Under the pieces are notes generated by a model. That model had not been told where the DNA came from and made no database searches. It worked only from the letters and a program-made list of their open reading frames with translations. Positions 17,616-26,073 of a stretch of DNA of 64,000 nt are shown in pieces. This DNA comes from Euryhalocaulis sp050486445. GTDB lineage: Bacteria > Pseudomonadota > Alphaproteobacteria > Caulobacterales > Maricaulaceae. The stretch covers positions 53,765-117,764 of the forward strand of contig JBJHDH010000003.1 in assembly GCA_050486445.1 (NCBI GenBank), in the 5' to 3' direction. Made by a program: the position numbers and the translations under genes. Positions within the stretch are counted from its first letter, which is position 1; each line of letters begins with the position of its first letter.

Positions 17616-18731
17616 ATGGATGAAGCGATGGCCGACGGGGCGGACAAGCCCTCGGGCGGGCGGTCGCGGCGGCGGCAGGCGGACGAAGACCGCGGGCTTT
17701 ACGGCGCCATCGACCTGGGCACCAATAATTGCCGGCTGCTGATCGCGCGGCCGACCCGGAACGGTTTTCGGGTAGTGGATGCTTTTTCCTCTGTCGTGCG
17801 GCTGGGCGAGGGACTGGCGGCGAGCGGCGCGCTGTCGGAACAGGCGATGGACCGCGCCGCCGGGGCGCTTAAAATCTGCCGCCAGAAGCTGGAGCGCAGG
17901 GGCGTGCGCGCTTTCCGCTGCATCGCCACCCAGGCCTGTCGCACAGCCAGTAATGGCGCCGGTTTTCTGGAACGGGTCGAGCGCGAGACTGGGCTCCGTT
18001 TCGATCTCATCACCCCGCGCGAGGAAGCGCGCCTGTCGGTGCTGGGCTGTCTCAATCTGATCGACCGCGACGTGGATGTGTGCCTGGTGGTGGATATTGG
18101 CGGCGGCTCGACGGAGCTGAGCTGGGTGGATGTGGCCGAGATGCGCCAGCGTCAGAGCGCGAACCGTAACGCCGCGCCGCCGATCCGCGCCTGGGGCTCG
18201 GCGCCCGTGGGGGTGGTGACGCTGGCCGAACAATTCCCCGAGCATGAGTCACGCGAGGACTGGTATGGAGAAATGAAGACCGCCGCCCGCGCCGCGCTCG
18301 CCAAAATCTCCGCGCCCGAACGCTTTGCCCGCGCCTTTAGGGAAGGCAGGGGCCAGATCATCGGCACATCTGGCACGGTGACCAGCATCGCCGGCGTGCA
18401 TCTGCGCCTGCCGCGCTATGACCGGCGGCACGTCGATGGCGTGTGGCTGACAGCGGAAGAGGCGCGCGCCGCCGTGCGCAGGCTGATGGAGATGCCGGTT
18501 TCGGAGCGCGCGCAGGAGCCCTCCATCGGCGCGGAGCGCGCCGATCTGGTGCTGGCCGGCTGCGCCATTTTCGAAGCGGTGATGGAGGGCTGGCCAGCGC
18601 CGCGCCTGCGCGTGGCCGACCGGGGCCTGCGCGAAGGCGTGCTTTACGGGCTGATGGGCCGGTTCCGGCCCCGGCGCAGACGGCGGCGGCGGCGCGGCGG
18701 CGCCGGCAAACTGCCCGAGGCCGCGGCATGA
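17616..18731 (+). CDS. Ppx/GppA family phosphatase (exopolyphosphatase / pppGpp phosphatase)
   Basis: A member of the actin-like ASKHA phosphatase family that hydrolyses polyphosphate or pppGpp. The phosphate loops are clear: GAIDLGTNNCRLLIA near 30-44 and CLVVDIGGGSTEL near 152-164, plus GTSGTVTSIAG later. The 371-residue length matches short alphaproteobacterial forms without the HD domain. The tail is strikingly arginine-rich (RRRRRRRR near 350), perhaps for RNA or polyphosphate binding. The start at 17616 is set by domain position. The stop overlaps rlmE by ATGA. Confidence 0.9.
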   Translation: MDEAMADGADKPSGGRSRRRQADEDRGLYGAIDLGTNNCRLLIARPTRNGFRVVDAFSSVVRLGEGLAASGALSEQAMDRAAGALKICRQKLERRGVRAFRCIATQACRTASNGAGFLERVERETGLRFDLITPREEARLSVLGCLNLIDRDVDVCLVVDIGGGSTELSWVDVAEMRQRQSANRNAAPPIRAWGSAPVGVVTLAEQFPEHESREDWYGEMKTAARAALAKISAPERFARAFREGRGQIIGTSGTVTSIAGVHLRLPRYDRRHVDGVWLTAEEARAAVRRLMEMPVSERAQEPSIGAERADLVLAGCAIFEAVMEGWPAPRLRVADRGLREGVLYGLMGRFRPRRRRRRRRGGAGKLPEAAA

Positions 18732-19468
18732 GCGGCGGCGGCGATGGAAACGGGGACGGGGAGGAACGCCGGCGCTGGCGCGGCGGTCCGTCCGGCGGCG
18801 GCAAAGGCGGCGGAAGGGGCGAGGGCCGGGACATGGCCAAGCGCGTGAAGACCGCGCGCGGCCGCTCTGTCGGCTCCACGGCGTGGCTACAGCGCCAGCT
18901 CAACGACCCCTATGTGCAGAAGGCGAAGGAGCGCGGCTATCGTTCCCGCGCTGCGTTCAAGCTGACCGAGCTGGACGACCGCTTTCACTTTTTGAAGCGA
19001 GGCGCGCGCGTCGTCGATCTGGGCGCGGCGCCGGGCGGCTGGTCCCAGGTGGCGATAGAACGCGGCGCGGCGAAAGTGGTGGCGGTGGACTATCTGGAGA
19101 TGGACCCGGTTTCCGGCGCCGATGTGCTGATGCTGGACTTTACGGAGGAGGGCGCGGCGGAGCAGGTGCGCGCGGCGCTGGGCGGGGCGGCGGATGTGGT
19201 GCTTTCCGACATGGCGGCGCCGACCACCGGCCACCGGGCCACCGACCAGATTCGCACCGGCGCGCTGGCCGAGGCGGCGGCCGATTTCGCGCTCTCCGTA
19301 CTGGCCCCCGGCGGCGTGTTCGTGACCAAGGCGTTTCAGGGCGGGGTGGACGCCGCGCTGCTGGAGCGGCTCAAGAAAGCCTTCACGACGGTGCGCCACG
19401 CCAAGCCGGGCGCCAGCCGGGCCGGAAGCAAGGAGGTCTTTCTGGTCGCGACAGGGTTTAGGGGATGA
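18728..19468 (+). CDS. rlmE: 23S rRNA (uridine-2'-O-)-methyltransferase RlmE (FtsJ/RrmJ)
   Basis: Methylates U2552 of 23S rRNA (E. coli numbering) using SAM. The K-D-K-E catalytic tetrad is visible: Lys in YRSRAAFKLTELD, Asp in VLSDMAAPTTGH, Lys in VTKAFQGG and Glu in GSKEVFLVATGF; the SAM site is DLGAAPGGWSQVA. A 35-residue glycine/arginine-rich N-terminal extension (GGPSGGGKGGGRGEGR) precedes the conserved core and looks disordered. The ATG overlaps the ppx stop, so the two genes are probably co-translated, as is common in alphaproteobacteria. Confidence 0.95.
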   Translation: MSGGGDGNGDGEERRRWRGGPSGGGKGGGRGEGRDMAKRVKTARGRSVGSTAWLQRQLNDPYVQKAKERGYRSRAAFKLTELDDRFHFLKRGARVVDLGAAPGGWSQVAIERGAAKVVAVDYLEMDPVSGADVLMLDFTEEGAAEQVRAALGGAADVVLSDMAAPTTGHRATDQIRTGALAEAAADFALSVLAPGGVFVTKAFQGGVDAALLERLKKAFTTVRHAKPGASRAGSKEVFLVATGFRG

Positions 19469-19496
19469 TCCCCCTCTGCGCACAGCGCGGGGGGCG
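19467..19496. repeat. Short REP-like palindrome after rlmE
   Basis: A GC-rich imperfect inverted repeat beginning GATCCCCCTCTGCG and closing AGCGCGGGGGG. It resembles in layout the outer arms of the larger element at 22914-23057 (GATCC, C run, TGCG, spacer, GCGCGGGGG). Probably a degenerate copy of the same intergenic repeat family. Confidence 0.45.
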
Positions 19497-19526
19497 CAGA
19501 CTGGGCAAATATCGGCCGGAGCATGA

Positions 19527-19573
19527 CGTTGAACGCTCCCCGGTCCTCGCCGAATCGGCTCGGGCGTTCAACG
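19527..19573. promoter_or_regulatory. Inverted repeat upstream of guaB
   Basis: A perfect ten-base inverted repeat, CGTTGAACGC (19527-19536) and GCGTTCAACG (19564-19573), flanks a loop with its own small GCCG/CGGC hairpin. It lies about 107 bases upstream of the guaB start. There is no T run, so it could be an operator-like dyad or an RNA structure rather than a terminator. Confidence 0.4.
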
Positions 19574-19679
19574 CTCGAAACGCGGTGCGTTCGTTCGCTA
19601 CGCGGACCGCGTCTCACCCCTTCCCCTGCGCCCCCTTATCGGTTAAGTCCGGCCCGCAAGAGACATAAAGGAGCTCCCG

Positions 19680-21140
19680 ATGCAGATTCGGGAAGGCGTC
19701 ACATTCGATGACGTCCTCTTGCAGCCCGGCGCGAGCGAAGTCATGCCCGCCGAAACCGATCTTTCCACGCGATTCACGCGCTCTATCAGCTTGAAAGCGC
19801 CGCTGGTCTCCGCCGCGATGGATACGGTGACCGAGGCCGAAATGGCCATCGCAATGGCCCAGGCCGGCGGCATCGGCGTGCTCCACCGCAATCTGGACAT
19901 CGAGGCCCAGGCCGAGGAGGTGCGCAAGGTCAAGCGCTTCGAATCCGGCATGGTGGTCAATCCGGTGACGATCCCGCCCGATGCGACCCTGCGCGATCTG
20001 CGCGAGCTGATGCTGACCCGGCGCATTTCCGGTATTCCGGTGGTCAATCCGGCCACGGGCAGACTGGAAGGCATCATCACCAATCGCGATGTGCGCTTCG
20101 CCGAGGATCTGAGCCAGAAGGTGGGCGAGCTGATGACCCGCGAGCTGGTCACGGTGCGCGAGGGCGTCAGCCAGGAAGAGGCGAAGCGCCTGCTGCACCG
20201 CCACCGGATCGAACGCCTGCTGGTGGTAGACGATTCTGGCCGCTGTATCGGGCTGCTGACCGTCAAGGATATGGAGAAGGCGTCGGCGCACCCCTTCGCG
20301 GCGAAAGACGCGCAGGGGCGCCTGCTGGTCGCGGCGGCCTCCACGGTGGGCGATACGGGCTTTGAGCGGGCCGAGGCGCTGATCGATTCCGGCGCCGATG
20401 TGATCGTGATCGACACCGCGCACGGCCATTCGCGCGCCGTGCTGGACCAGGTGGAGCGCGTGAAGCGCGCCAGCAATCATGTGCAGGTCTGCGCCGGCAA
20501 TATCGCGACGAAAGAGGCGGCGCAGGCGCTGATCGGCGCGGGCGCGGACGCGGTGAAAGTCGGTGTCGGCCCCGGCTCGATCTGCACCACGCGCATCGTC
20601 GCGGGCGTCGGCGTGCCTCAGATCACCGCGGTGATGGACGCGGCCGAGGCCTGCCACAAGGCCGGCGTGCCGGTGATCGCCGATGGCGGCGTGAAATATT
20701 CCGGCGATGTCGCCAAGGCGCTGGCCGCCGGGGCCGAGACGGTGATGATCGGCTCGCTGCTGGCCGGGGCGGAAGAGGCGCCGGGCGAAGTGTTCCTGTA
20801 TCAGGGCCGCTCCTACAAATCCTATCGCGGCATGGGCAGCGTCGGCGCGATGGCGCAGGGCTCGGCCGACCGTTATTTCCAGAAAGACGTCACCGACCAG
20901 ATGAAGCTGGTGCCCGAGGGGATCGAGGGGCGCGTGCCCTATAAGGGGCCGGCCGGTCCGATCATCCACCAGCTTTTGGGCGGGGTGCGCGCGGCGATGG
21001 GCTATACCGGCTCGCGCACGCTGGAAGAGTTGCGCAAGGGCGCGGTGTTCGTGAAGATCACCAATGCCGGCTTGCGGGAAAGCCATGTGCATGACGTGGC
21101 GATCACGCGCGCGGCGCCAAACTATCCGACCGAGACGTAA
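19680..21140 (+). CDS. guaB: IMP dehydrogenase
   Basis: Oxidises IMP to XMP with NAD+, the committed step to GMP; guaA for the next step is at 26074-27648. The catalytic Cys302 lies in GPGSICTTR. A tandem CBS (Bateman) regulatory module occupies about 93-200 between the barrel halves. The flap and monovalent-cation regions read YRGMGSVGAMAQGSADRY. The 486-residue length is standard. A good AAAGGAG ribosome site precedes the ATG. Confidence 0.98.
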   Translation: MQIREGVTFDDVLLQPGASEVMPAETDLSTRFTRSISLKAPLVSAAMDTVTEAEMAIAMAQAGGIGVLHRNLDIEAQAEEVRKVKRFESGMVVNPVTIPPDATLRDLRELMLTRRISGIPVVNPATGRLEGIITNRDVRFAEDLSQKVGELMTRELVTVREGVSQEEAKRLLHRHRIERLLVVDDSGRCIGLLTVKDMEKASAHPFAAKDAQGRLLVAAASTVGDTGFERAEALIDSGADVIVIDTAHGHSRAVLDQVERVKRASNHVQVCAGNIATKEAAQALIGAGADAVKVGVGPGSICTTRIVAGVGVPQITAVMDAAEACHKAGVPVIADGGVKYSGDVAKALAAGAETVMIGSLLAGAEEAPGEVFLYQGRSYKSYRGMGSVGAMAQGSADRYFQKDVTDQMKLVPEGIEGRVPYKGPAGPIIHQLLGGVRAAMGYTGSRTLEELRKGAVFVKITNAGLRESHVHDVAITRAAPNYPTET

Positions 21141-21164
21141 CGCGTAAAACAGGGGGGTGACGCG

Positions 21165-21605
21165 ATGACGACCGTGACGCTGTTGATCTTTCTGGCCGTG
21201 CTTGTGCAGGTGACGCTGACGCTGGTGCAGTATCTGCGTCTGCTGCGTTCGCGTCTGGCCTCGGTGAAGGCGGGAACGGCGGATTTGAGCCGGGTCGGCT
21301 ATGACCCCGCCGGCTGGCCCGAGAAATCGCGCCTGATCGCCAATTCGGTCACCAGCCAGTTCGAGCTGCCAGTGCTGTTCTACGTCGCCGTGCTGTTCAG
21401 CTTCGTGCTGGGCGCGGTGGGCTGGGTTGTGGCTGTTCTGGCCTGGCTGTTCGTGATCTCGCGCGTCATCCACGCCACGATCCACACCACAACGAATAAT
21501 GTGCCGCCGCGTTTGCAGATGTTTTTCTTCGGCTTCCTCGTGATGGTCCTGTTCTGGGTCTATCTCGCCTGGCACACCATCCGCGGCTGGCTGCTCCTTG
21601 CGTGA
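21165..21605 (+). CDS. MAPEG family membrane protein
   Basis: A 146-residue inner-membrane protein with four hydrophobic segments (about 3-25, 66-85, 80-100 and 120-143). The MAPEG signature is visible as SVTSQFELPVLFYVAV and RVIHATIHTTTNNVPPR. Eukaryotic members include microsomal glutathione S-transferases; bacterial roles are mostly unknown. Its stop overlaps the presumed TTG start of rsmB, so the two are likely co-transcribed. Confidence 0.88.
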   Translation: MTTVTLLIFLAVLVQVTLTLVQYLRLLRSRLASVKAGTADLSRVGYDPAGWPEKSRLIANSVTSQFELPVLFYVAVLFSFVLGAVGWVVAVLAWLFVISRVIHATIHTTTNNVPPRLQMFFFGFLVMVLFWVYLAWHTIRGWLLLA

Positions 21606-22884
21606 GGGTGGCCGGATCGCCGCGGCGATAGACGTTCTTGCGGAGATCGCCGGCCGCGCCCAGCCGGCCTCCGAGGCGCTGCGCGAATGGGGCCGTGCGC
21701 ACCGTTTCGCCGGCGCCGGAGACCGGGCATCTATCGGCAATCTGGTCTATGACGCGCTGCGCCGCAGGTCGGAGATTGTCTGGCGTATGGAGGCGGACGA
21801 TCCGCGCGCGCTGGCTATTGGCGCGGCGTCGCTATGGCGCAGTGGGGCCCAGCTTGAGCACGCATTTAGCGGCGATGAACACGCTCCGGCGCCGCTGAGC
21901 GACGCTGAGCGCGCGGCGCTGGCCCGGCCGCTGGAGAATGCGCCGCCAGAGGCGCGCGCCAATATTCCCGACTGGCTGATCCCGTCCTTCCACCGCATGT
22001 TCGGCGGGGTCTGGGCGGAGGAGGGCGCGGCGCTGTCGCAGCGCCCGCCGCTGGATTTGCGCGTCAACACGCTGGTGGCGGACCGGGACAAGGCGCTGAA
22101 GGCGCTGGCCCGGATGGAGCCGCAGCCGACGCCGTGCTCGCCGGTGGGTGTACGTTTTCCCGCAGGCGCTGGCGCATCGCGCACGCCCAATATCGTGATC
22201 GAGATGCCGTATCAGAAGGGCTGGGTGGAGGTGCAGGACGAAGGCAGCCAGTGCGCCGCGCTGCTGGCCGGGGCGCAGCCGGGAATGCAGGTGCTGGACT
22301 ATTGCGCCGGGGCCGGCGGCAAGACTCTGGCGCTGGCCGCCGCGATGGAAAACAAGGGCCAGCTTTTCGCCTATGATTCCGACCGCGCGCGGCTGGCTCC
22401 GATCCATGAGCGGCTGCGCCGGGCGCGCGTGCGCAATGCGCAGGTGCGGTCGCCGGGCGCGGATATGGACGACCTGAAAGGCCGGATGGATCTGGTGCTG
22501 GTCGATGCGCCCTGCACCGGCTCCGGCGTGTGGCGGCGCCATCCGGATGCGAAATGGCGGCTGACTCCGCGGGCGTTGCAGCGCCGCATGGCGGAGCAGG
22601 ACGCGGTGCTCGCCGAAGCGGCGCAGTTTGTGAAGCCCGGCGGCGCGCTGGTCTATGTCACTTGCTCGCTGCTGCCCGAGGAGAATGCGGACTGCATTTC
22701 CGTCTTTCTGTCAGCGCGTCCGCAATTCAGCCGCTCGCCGCTCGGCCCGCGCTGGGTGGAGCAGTTCGGCGCCGATGCGCCGCCGCCGATGAACGCGGAG
22801 GCCGGTGCGCTGGCGCTTACCCCCGCGCGCACGGGCACGGACGGGTTCTATATCGCCGCGCTGCGGCGGTCAGGACAGGAATGA
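21598..22884 (+). CDS. rsmB: RsmB/NOP-family 16S rRNA cytosine-C5 methyltransferase
   Basis: SAM-dependent m5C rRNA methyltransferase. The two catalytic cysteines are in DAPCTGSGVWRRHPDAKWR and YVTCSLLPEENA, and the SAM site is DYCAGAGGKTLALA. An N-terminal NusB-like helical region precedes it. The 428-residue length fits. I keep the TTG at 21598 as start because family N-terminal sequence begins immediately (AAIDVLAEI) and it overlaps the MAPEG stop; no in-frame ATG lies before the domain. RsmB versus another RsmB-like paralogue is not fully resolved. Confidence 0.88.
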   Translation: MREGGRIAAAIDVLAEIAGRAQPASEALREWGRAHRFAGAGDRASIGNLVYDALRRRSEIVWRMEADDPRALAIGAASLWRSGAQLEHAFSGDEHAPAPLSDAERAALARPLENAPPEARANIPDWLIPSFHRMFGGVWAEEGAALSQRPPLDLRVNTLVADRDKALKALARMEPQPTPCSPVGVRFPAGAGASRTPNIVIEMPYQKGWVEVQDEGSQCAALLAGAQPGMQVLDYCAGAGGKTLALAAAMENKGQLFAYDSDRARLAPIHERLRRARVRNAQVRSPGADMDDLKGRMDLVLVDAPCTGSGVWRRHPDAKWRLTPRALQRRMAEQDAVLAEAAQFVKPGGALVYVTCSLLPEENADCISVFLSARPQFSRSPLGPRWVEQFGADAPPPMNAEAGALALTPARTGTDGFYIAALRRSGQE

Positions 22885-22913
22885 GAACAGGTGGAGCGCA
22901 TTTGGCGCGCCGT

Positions 22914-23057
22914 GATCCTCCCCTGCGCGTAGCGCGGGGGAGGGGGACCACGCGTAGCGTTAGCGTAGCGTGGTGGAGGGGGCGGACACATCCGCGCTGC
23001 TCCCGCCCCCCTCACCGCCTCCGGCGGTCCCCTCCCCCCGCTACGCAGGGGGAGATC
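22914..23057. repeat. Large REP-like intergenic palindrome
   Basis: The spacer between rsmB and the LysE-type gene is almost entirely one imperfect inverted repeat. It runs from GATCCTCCCCTGCGCG (22914) to GCAGGGGGAGATC (23057), with arms of roughly 70 bases containing CTACGC/GCGTAG and GGTCCCC/GGGGACC elements plus internal GCGTAGC direct repeats. There is no coding potential. This style of GC-rich nested palindrome is typical of alphaproteobacterial intergenic repeat families. Confidence 0.7.
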
Positions 23058-23118
23058 GCTTTCATCGACGTTCCATGATCAATAAAAAAGCCCCGGCCAT
23101 CACGGGCCAGCCTTTGCC

Positions 23119-23715
23119 ATGACTCTGGATTTTGTCGCGCCGCTGGTTGTTTTTGCGTTTGCGTCCGCGATTACGCCCGGCCCGAACAACATCATGCTGA
23201 TGGCCTCGGGCGCGAATTTTGGCATTCGCCGCAGCCTGCCGCACATGTTCGGGGTCACTGGCGGCTTCACGCTGATGGTGGCGCTGGTCGGGCTGGGGCT
23301 GGCGCAAGTGTTTTCCGCCCATCCCGCGGCGCGAACGGTGCTGATGATGATCAGCGTCGCCTATCTTCTCTATCTTGCGTTTCGTATTGCCACCGCCGCG
23401 CCGCCACAGAACGATGAGCGCGCACGGACAGGAAAGCCGCTGAGTTTTTTGCAGGCGGCGCTGTTTCAGTGGGTGAACCCGAAAGCCTGGGCGATGGCGC
23501 TGACCGCCGTCACCGTCTATGCGCCGGACGAGACCGCTTTGGCGGCGCTGTTTGTGGCTGCGATTTTCGGCGCGGTGAACTTTCCCTGCATCACAATCTG
23601 GACGGTGATGGGAAGGCAGTTGCGCCGCATTCTGACCGGCCCCCGCAGCCTGCGCATTTTCAACATAACGATGGCGGTCCTTCTGATCGCCTCGGTCTAT
23701 CCGATGCTGTTTTGA
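23119..23715 (+). CDS. LysE/RhtB family amino-acid exporter
   Basis: A 198-residue inner-membrane protein with about six hydrophobic segments, the size and topology of LysE/RhtB exporters. The N-terminal signature ITPGPNNIMLMASGANFG (about 20-37) and the later FLQAALFQWVNPKAWAMAL are diagnostic. Members export amino acids such as lysine, threonine, homoserine or cysteine; the substrate cannot be assigned. It is convergent with the next gene, with only 16 bases between stops. Confidence 0.9.
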   Translation: MTLDFVAPLVVFAFASAITPGPNNIMLMASGANFGIRRSLPHMFGVTGGFTLMVALVGLGLAQVFSAHPAARTVLMMISVAYLLYLAFRIATAAPPQNDERARTGKPLSFLQAALFQWVNPKAWAMALTAVTVYAPDETALAALFVAAIFGAVNFPCITIWTVMGRQLRRILTGPRSLRIFNITMAVLLIASVYPMLF

Positions 23716-23731
23716 AGCGCAGTCCGCTTAC

Positions 23732-25168
23732 CTACCTGTCCGCATAGGCCGGGCGGCCGGTGACGGGATTGCCGTAGTGGAACGGGATGTCATAGACATT
23801 CGGGTAATAGGTGAACTCCAGCGTCGGCGGACTGTCGGGCGGCAGGTTCGGATTCTGGCCGGGCAGGGCCCCGCCGGCATTGCGCGCCCAGGCGCCGTCA
23901 TAGGCGGCGTTGAATGTGTTGAAGGCGTGCACGCTCTGGAATTTCCAGCGCCCGTCCTCTTTTACGAAGGTCTGCTCATAGATCGCGCCGCCCCATGAGG
24001 CCGATTGGCCGAGCGCGCCCATCATCTGCACCATGCGGGCGCGCGCCTGCGCGCTCTCACCGTCATCCGCGACATGGATCACGGGCTGGAGCTGGATATG
24101 CTCCTGCAGAAAGCCGGGGCGGGGCCCGTCGGGCTGGCCGCGATTGAGGCCCTGGGTCAGAAACTCCCGCACCCGCTCGCGACCGTGATAGGCGCCACGC
24201 TGGGCCAGCTCCATCGAGCCGGTCTCGGCGAACAGATCGGCCAGCTCGTTATAGAGGCCCTTGTCCAGATAAAAGCCATAGACGTTGATGAGGCTCTCGA
24301 TCTCGCTGGCCGCCTCGGCCTGCATGATGCGCCGCTCCGCATCCGCGATCGTGGACTCCAGTTCGCTCAGCGTGCGCGGCGCGGGTGCGGCCGGCAGCGG
24401 CGGTATGACGGCGATTGGTTTCGCCGCCGCCGCTGTTCCGCCCGGATCGCCCTCGCGATACTGCACGGGCTGGCCCGTTACCGGGTTTGGATAATGGAAG
24501 GGCGGGGTGAAGAAAGCGGGGTATGCCTCATAGACCAGCGTCGGCGGCGCGTTGGCCTGGATGTCCGCATCCGGTCCCGCCGCCGGGAAGGCCTGCCGGC
24601 CCCAGCCCTGCTCCATATCGGTGCTGAGGATGGTGAAAAGATGCAGGCGCGCGATCTTCCACACGCCATCCTCTTTCACGAAGATGTTTTCATAGACGCC
24701 GTCTTCCCAGCGCGCCCAGGCGCCGTATTCGCCGAGCATGCCGATATGGCGGAACCGGCCCCGCGCCGTGCGTCCGTCCGCCGCCACATGCACCACGGGC
24801 TGCATGACGATGTGATCGTTCATCTCGCCATGGCGCAGGCCCTGCGGCCCCTGAAGCTCCAGTGCCCGGCGGACGCTGTCGCGCCCGCGCCAGACGCCGC
24901 GCTGGCCGATCTCCATCTCGCCGTTATCGGCGAAGAGATCAGCGACGTCGTCCCACATCTTGCGGTCGATATAGAATCCATAGGCGCGCATCAGGTTTTC
25001 GACGGCGCGCTCATCCTCCAGCCGTTCGGAGCGCGCCTGTAAATCGAGCGCGCGCTGCGCCGCCGCCGCGAAGGCGGCGTCGAAATTTTGTGGCGCCGGG
25101 GCGGCGCCGAGCAGCGCGACACCGGCGGCGACCGCGAGCAGAGCGGGCAGGGCAGACAGGCGGGTCAT
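23732..25168 (-). CDS. Secreted protein with two tandem SnoaL/NTF2-like domains
   Basis: A 478-residue exported protein. A signal peptide (LSALPALLAVAAGVALLGAAPA) precedes two homologous SnoaL-like modules, about 45-230 and 275-475. Each has an xxLxxxYGFYxD start, a central HVxxDG segment, an FVKEDGxWK strand and the tail motif PFHYxNPVTGxP. SnoaL-like folds include hydroxysteroid isomerases, dehydratases and non-enzymatic domains, so function is open. The ATG at 25168 overlaps the stop of the upstream gene (ATGA) with GGAAGGAGG upstream, which fixes the start. Confidence 0.82.
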   Translation of the reverse strand: MTRLSALPALLAVAAGVALLGAAPAPQNFDAAFAAAAQRALDLQARSERLEDERAVENLMRAYGFYIDRKMWDDVADLFADNGEMEIGQRGVWRGRDSVRRALELQGPQGLRHGEMNDHIVMQPVVHVAADGRTARGRFRHIGMLGEYGAWARWEDGVYENIFVKEDGVWKIARLHLFTILSTDMEQGWGRQAFPAAGPDADIQANAPPTLVYEAYPAFFTPPFHYPNPVTGQPVQYREGDPGGTAAAAKPIAVIPPLPAAPAPRTLSELESTIADAERRIMQAEAASEIESLINVYGFYLDKGLYNELADLFAETGSMELAQRGAYHGRERVREFLTQGLNRGQPDGPRPGFLQEHIQLQPVIHVADDGESAQARARMVQMMGALGQSASWGGAIYEQTFVKEDGRWKFQSVHAFNTFNAAYDGAWARNAGGALPGQNPNLPPDSPPTLEFTYYPNVYDIPFHYGNPVTGRPAYADR

Positions 25169-25956
25169 TGCGCGCCTCCTTCCAGAGAAAGCGCGTCCAG
25201 CCCGGTCCAGACCCGTCCGCTGCCTGGATTGGGATAGTGGAAGGGCGGCACGCATACGCCCGCGGTCAAAGGCGGACAGTCCGTCTCCGCCGGTTCGTCC
25301 GCCGGGTGCGGCAGATTGCGGAACATTGCGGCGCCGGGGCTGGCGGGGGGCGGCGGGATATTGGCCCAGCCCCCCTCGAACGGCGCGCTGAACGTGCCGT
25401 AATAGCGCAGATCGGAAATGCGCCAGACATCCGCCTCCTTGCGGTAGTCGATCTCGTAGAGTCCGGCGGCCCAGCTTGCGCTCTGGCCATACTGGCCGAG
25501 CTGGGCCAGCACGCGCCAGCGGCCATGCGCGGTCTCTCCATCGGGGTCCACGGTGATGACGGGCTGGAAGGCGATATGATTGCCGAGCCGCCCGTGCTCA
25601 AAGCCCAGATGGCCGCGCCCGTTATTCAGCATGAAATGCGGCGCCAGACTCTCGCGGCCGATAAACACCCCGGCGGGATAGGAGCCGCGCGCATCATCGG
25701 TCATCAGCTCGGTGAGGTCGGCCCACAGGCCACGGTCGAGATAATAGGAATAGGTGCGCATCAGGCGCCGGATCGCCGCCGAATCCTCGTTCCGCACGAC
25801 CTGTGTTTCCAGCGCGTCCAGCCGCGCATCCAGCGCCGCCAGACGCTCCGCATCCGCCGCGCTGCCGCTTTGCCCCGGATTCTGGCCGCAGGCCGCGAAC
25901 AGCAGACAGGCGGCTGCTGCGATCCCGCCGCGCTTGGCCATCCCGTATCCGGCCAT
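25165..25956 (-). CDS. SnoaL-like domain lipoprotein
   Basis: A 263-residue protein whose N-terminus ends in a lipobox (CLLFAACGQ, lipidated Cys23), so it should be anchored in the cell envelope. One SnoaL-like module follows, preceded by a short coiled-coil-like stretch (LAALDARLDALETQV). It is the same module as in the next gene: YSYYLDRGLW, VDPDGETA and the tail PPFHYPNPGSGR. GGGGAGGA precedes the ATG. First gene of a two-gene operon, with an ATGA overlap. Divergent from guaA. Confidence 0.82.
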   Translation of the reverse strand: MAGYGMAKRGGIAAAACLLFAACGQNPGQSGSAADAERLAALDARLDALETQVVRNEDSAAIRRLMRTYSYYLDRGLWADLTELMTDDARGSYPAGVFIGRESLAPHFMLNNGRGHLGFEHGRLGNHIAFQPVITVDPDGETAHGRWRVLAQLGQYGQSASWAAGLYEIDYRKEADVWRISDLRYYGTFSAPFEGGWANIPPPPASPGAAMFRNLPHPADEPAETDCPPLTAGVCVPPFHYPNPGSGRVWTGLDALSLEGGAQ

Positions 25957-26073
25957 CGCATCCTCCCCCGAAACGGGCGCTTCCGGCCCGTATCCGGGGC
26001 CAGTCTAGTCCTGGGCCGTTCCAGCGCAATCGCGCCCGTTGCGCGGCGGGGGGCTGTCCCGTAACAGACGGCG

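Noticed and set aside
19614..21740. A 708-codon minus-strand frame opposite guaB
   Set aside because: guaB is certain. The antisense sequence has no domain and spans into non-coding DNA on both sides.
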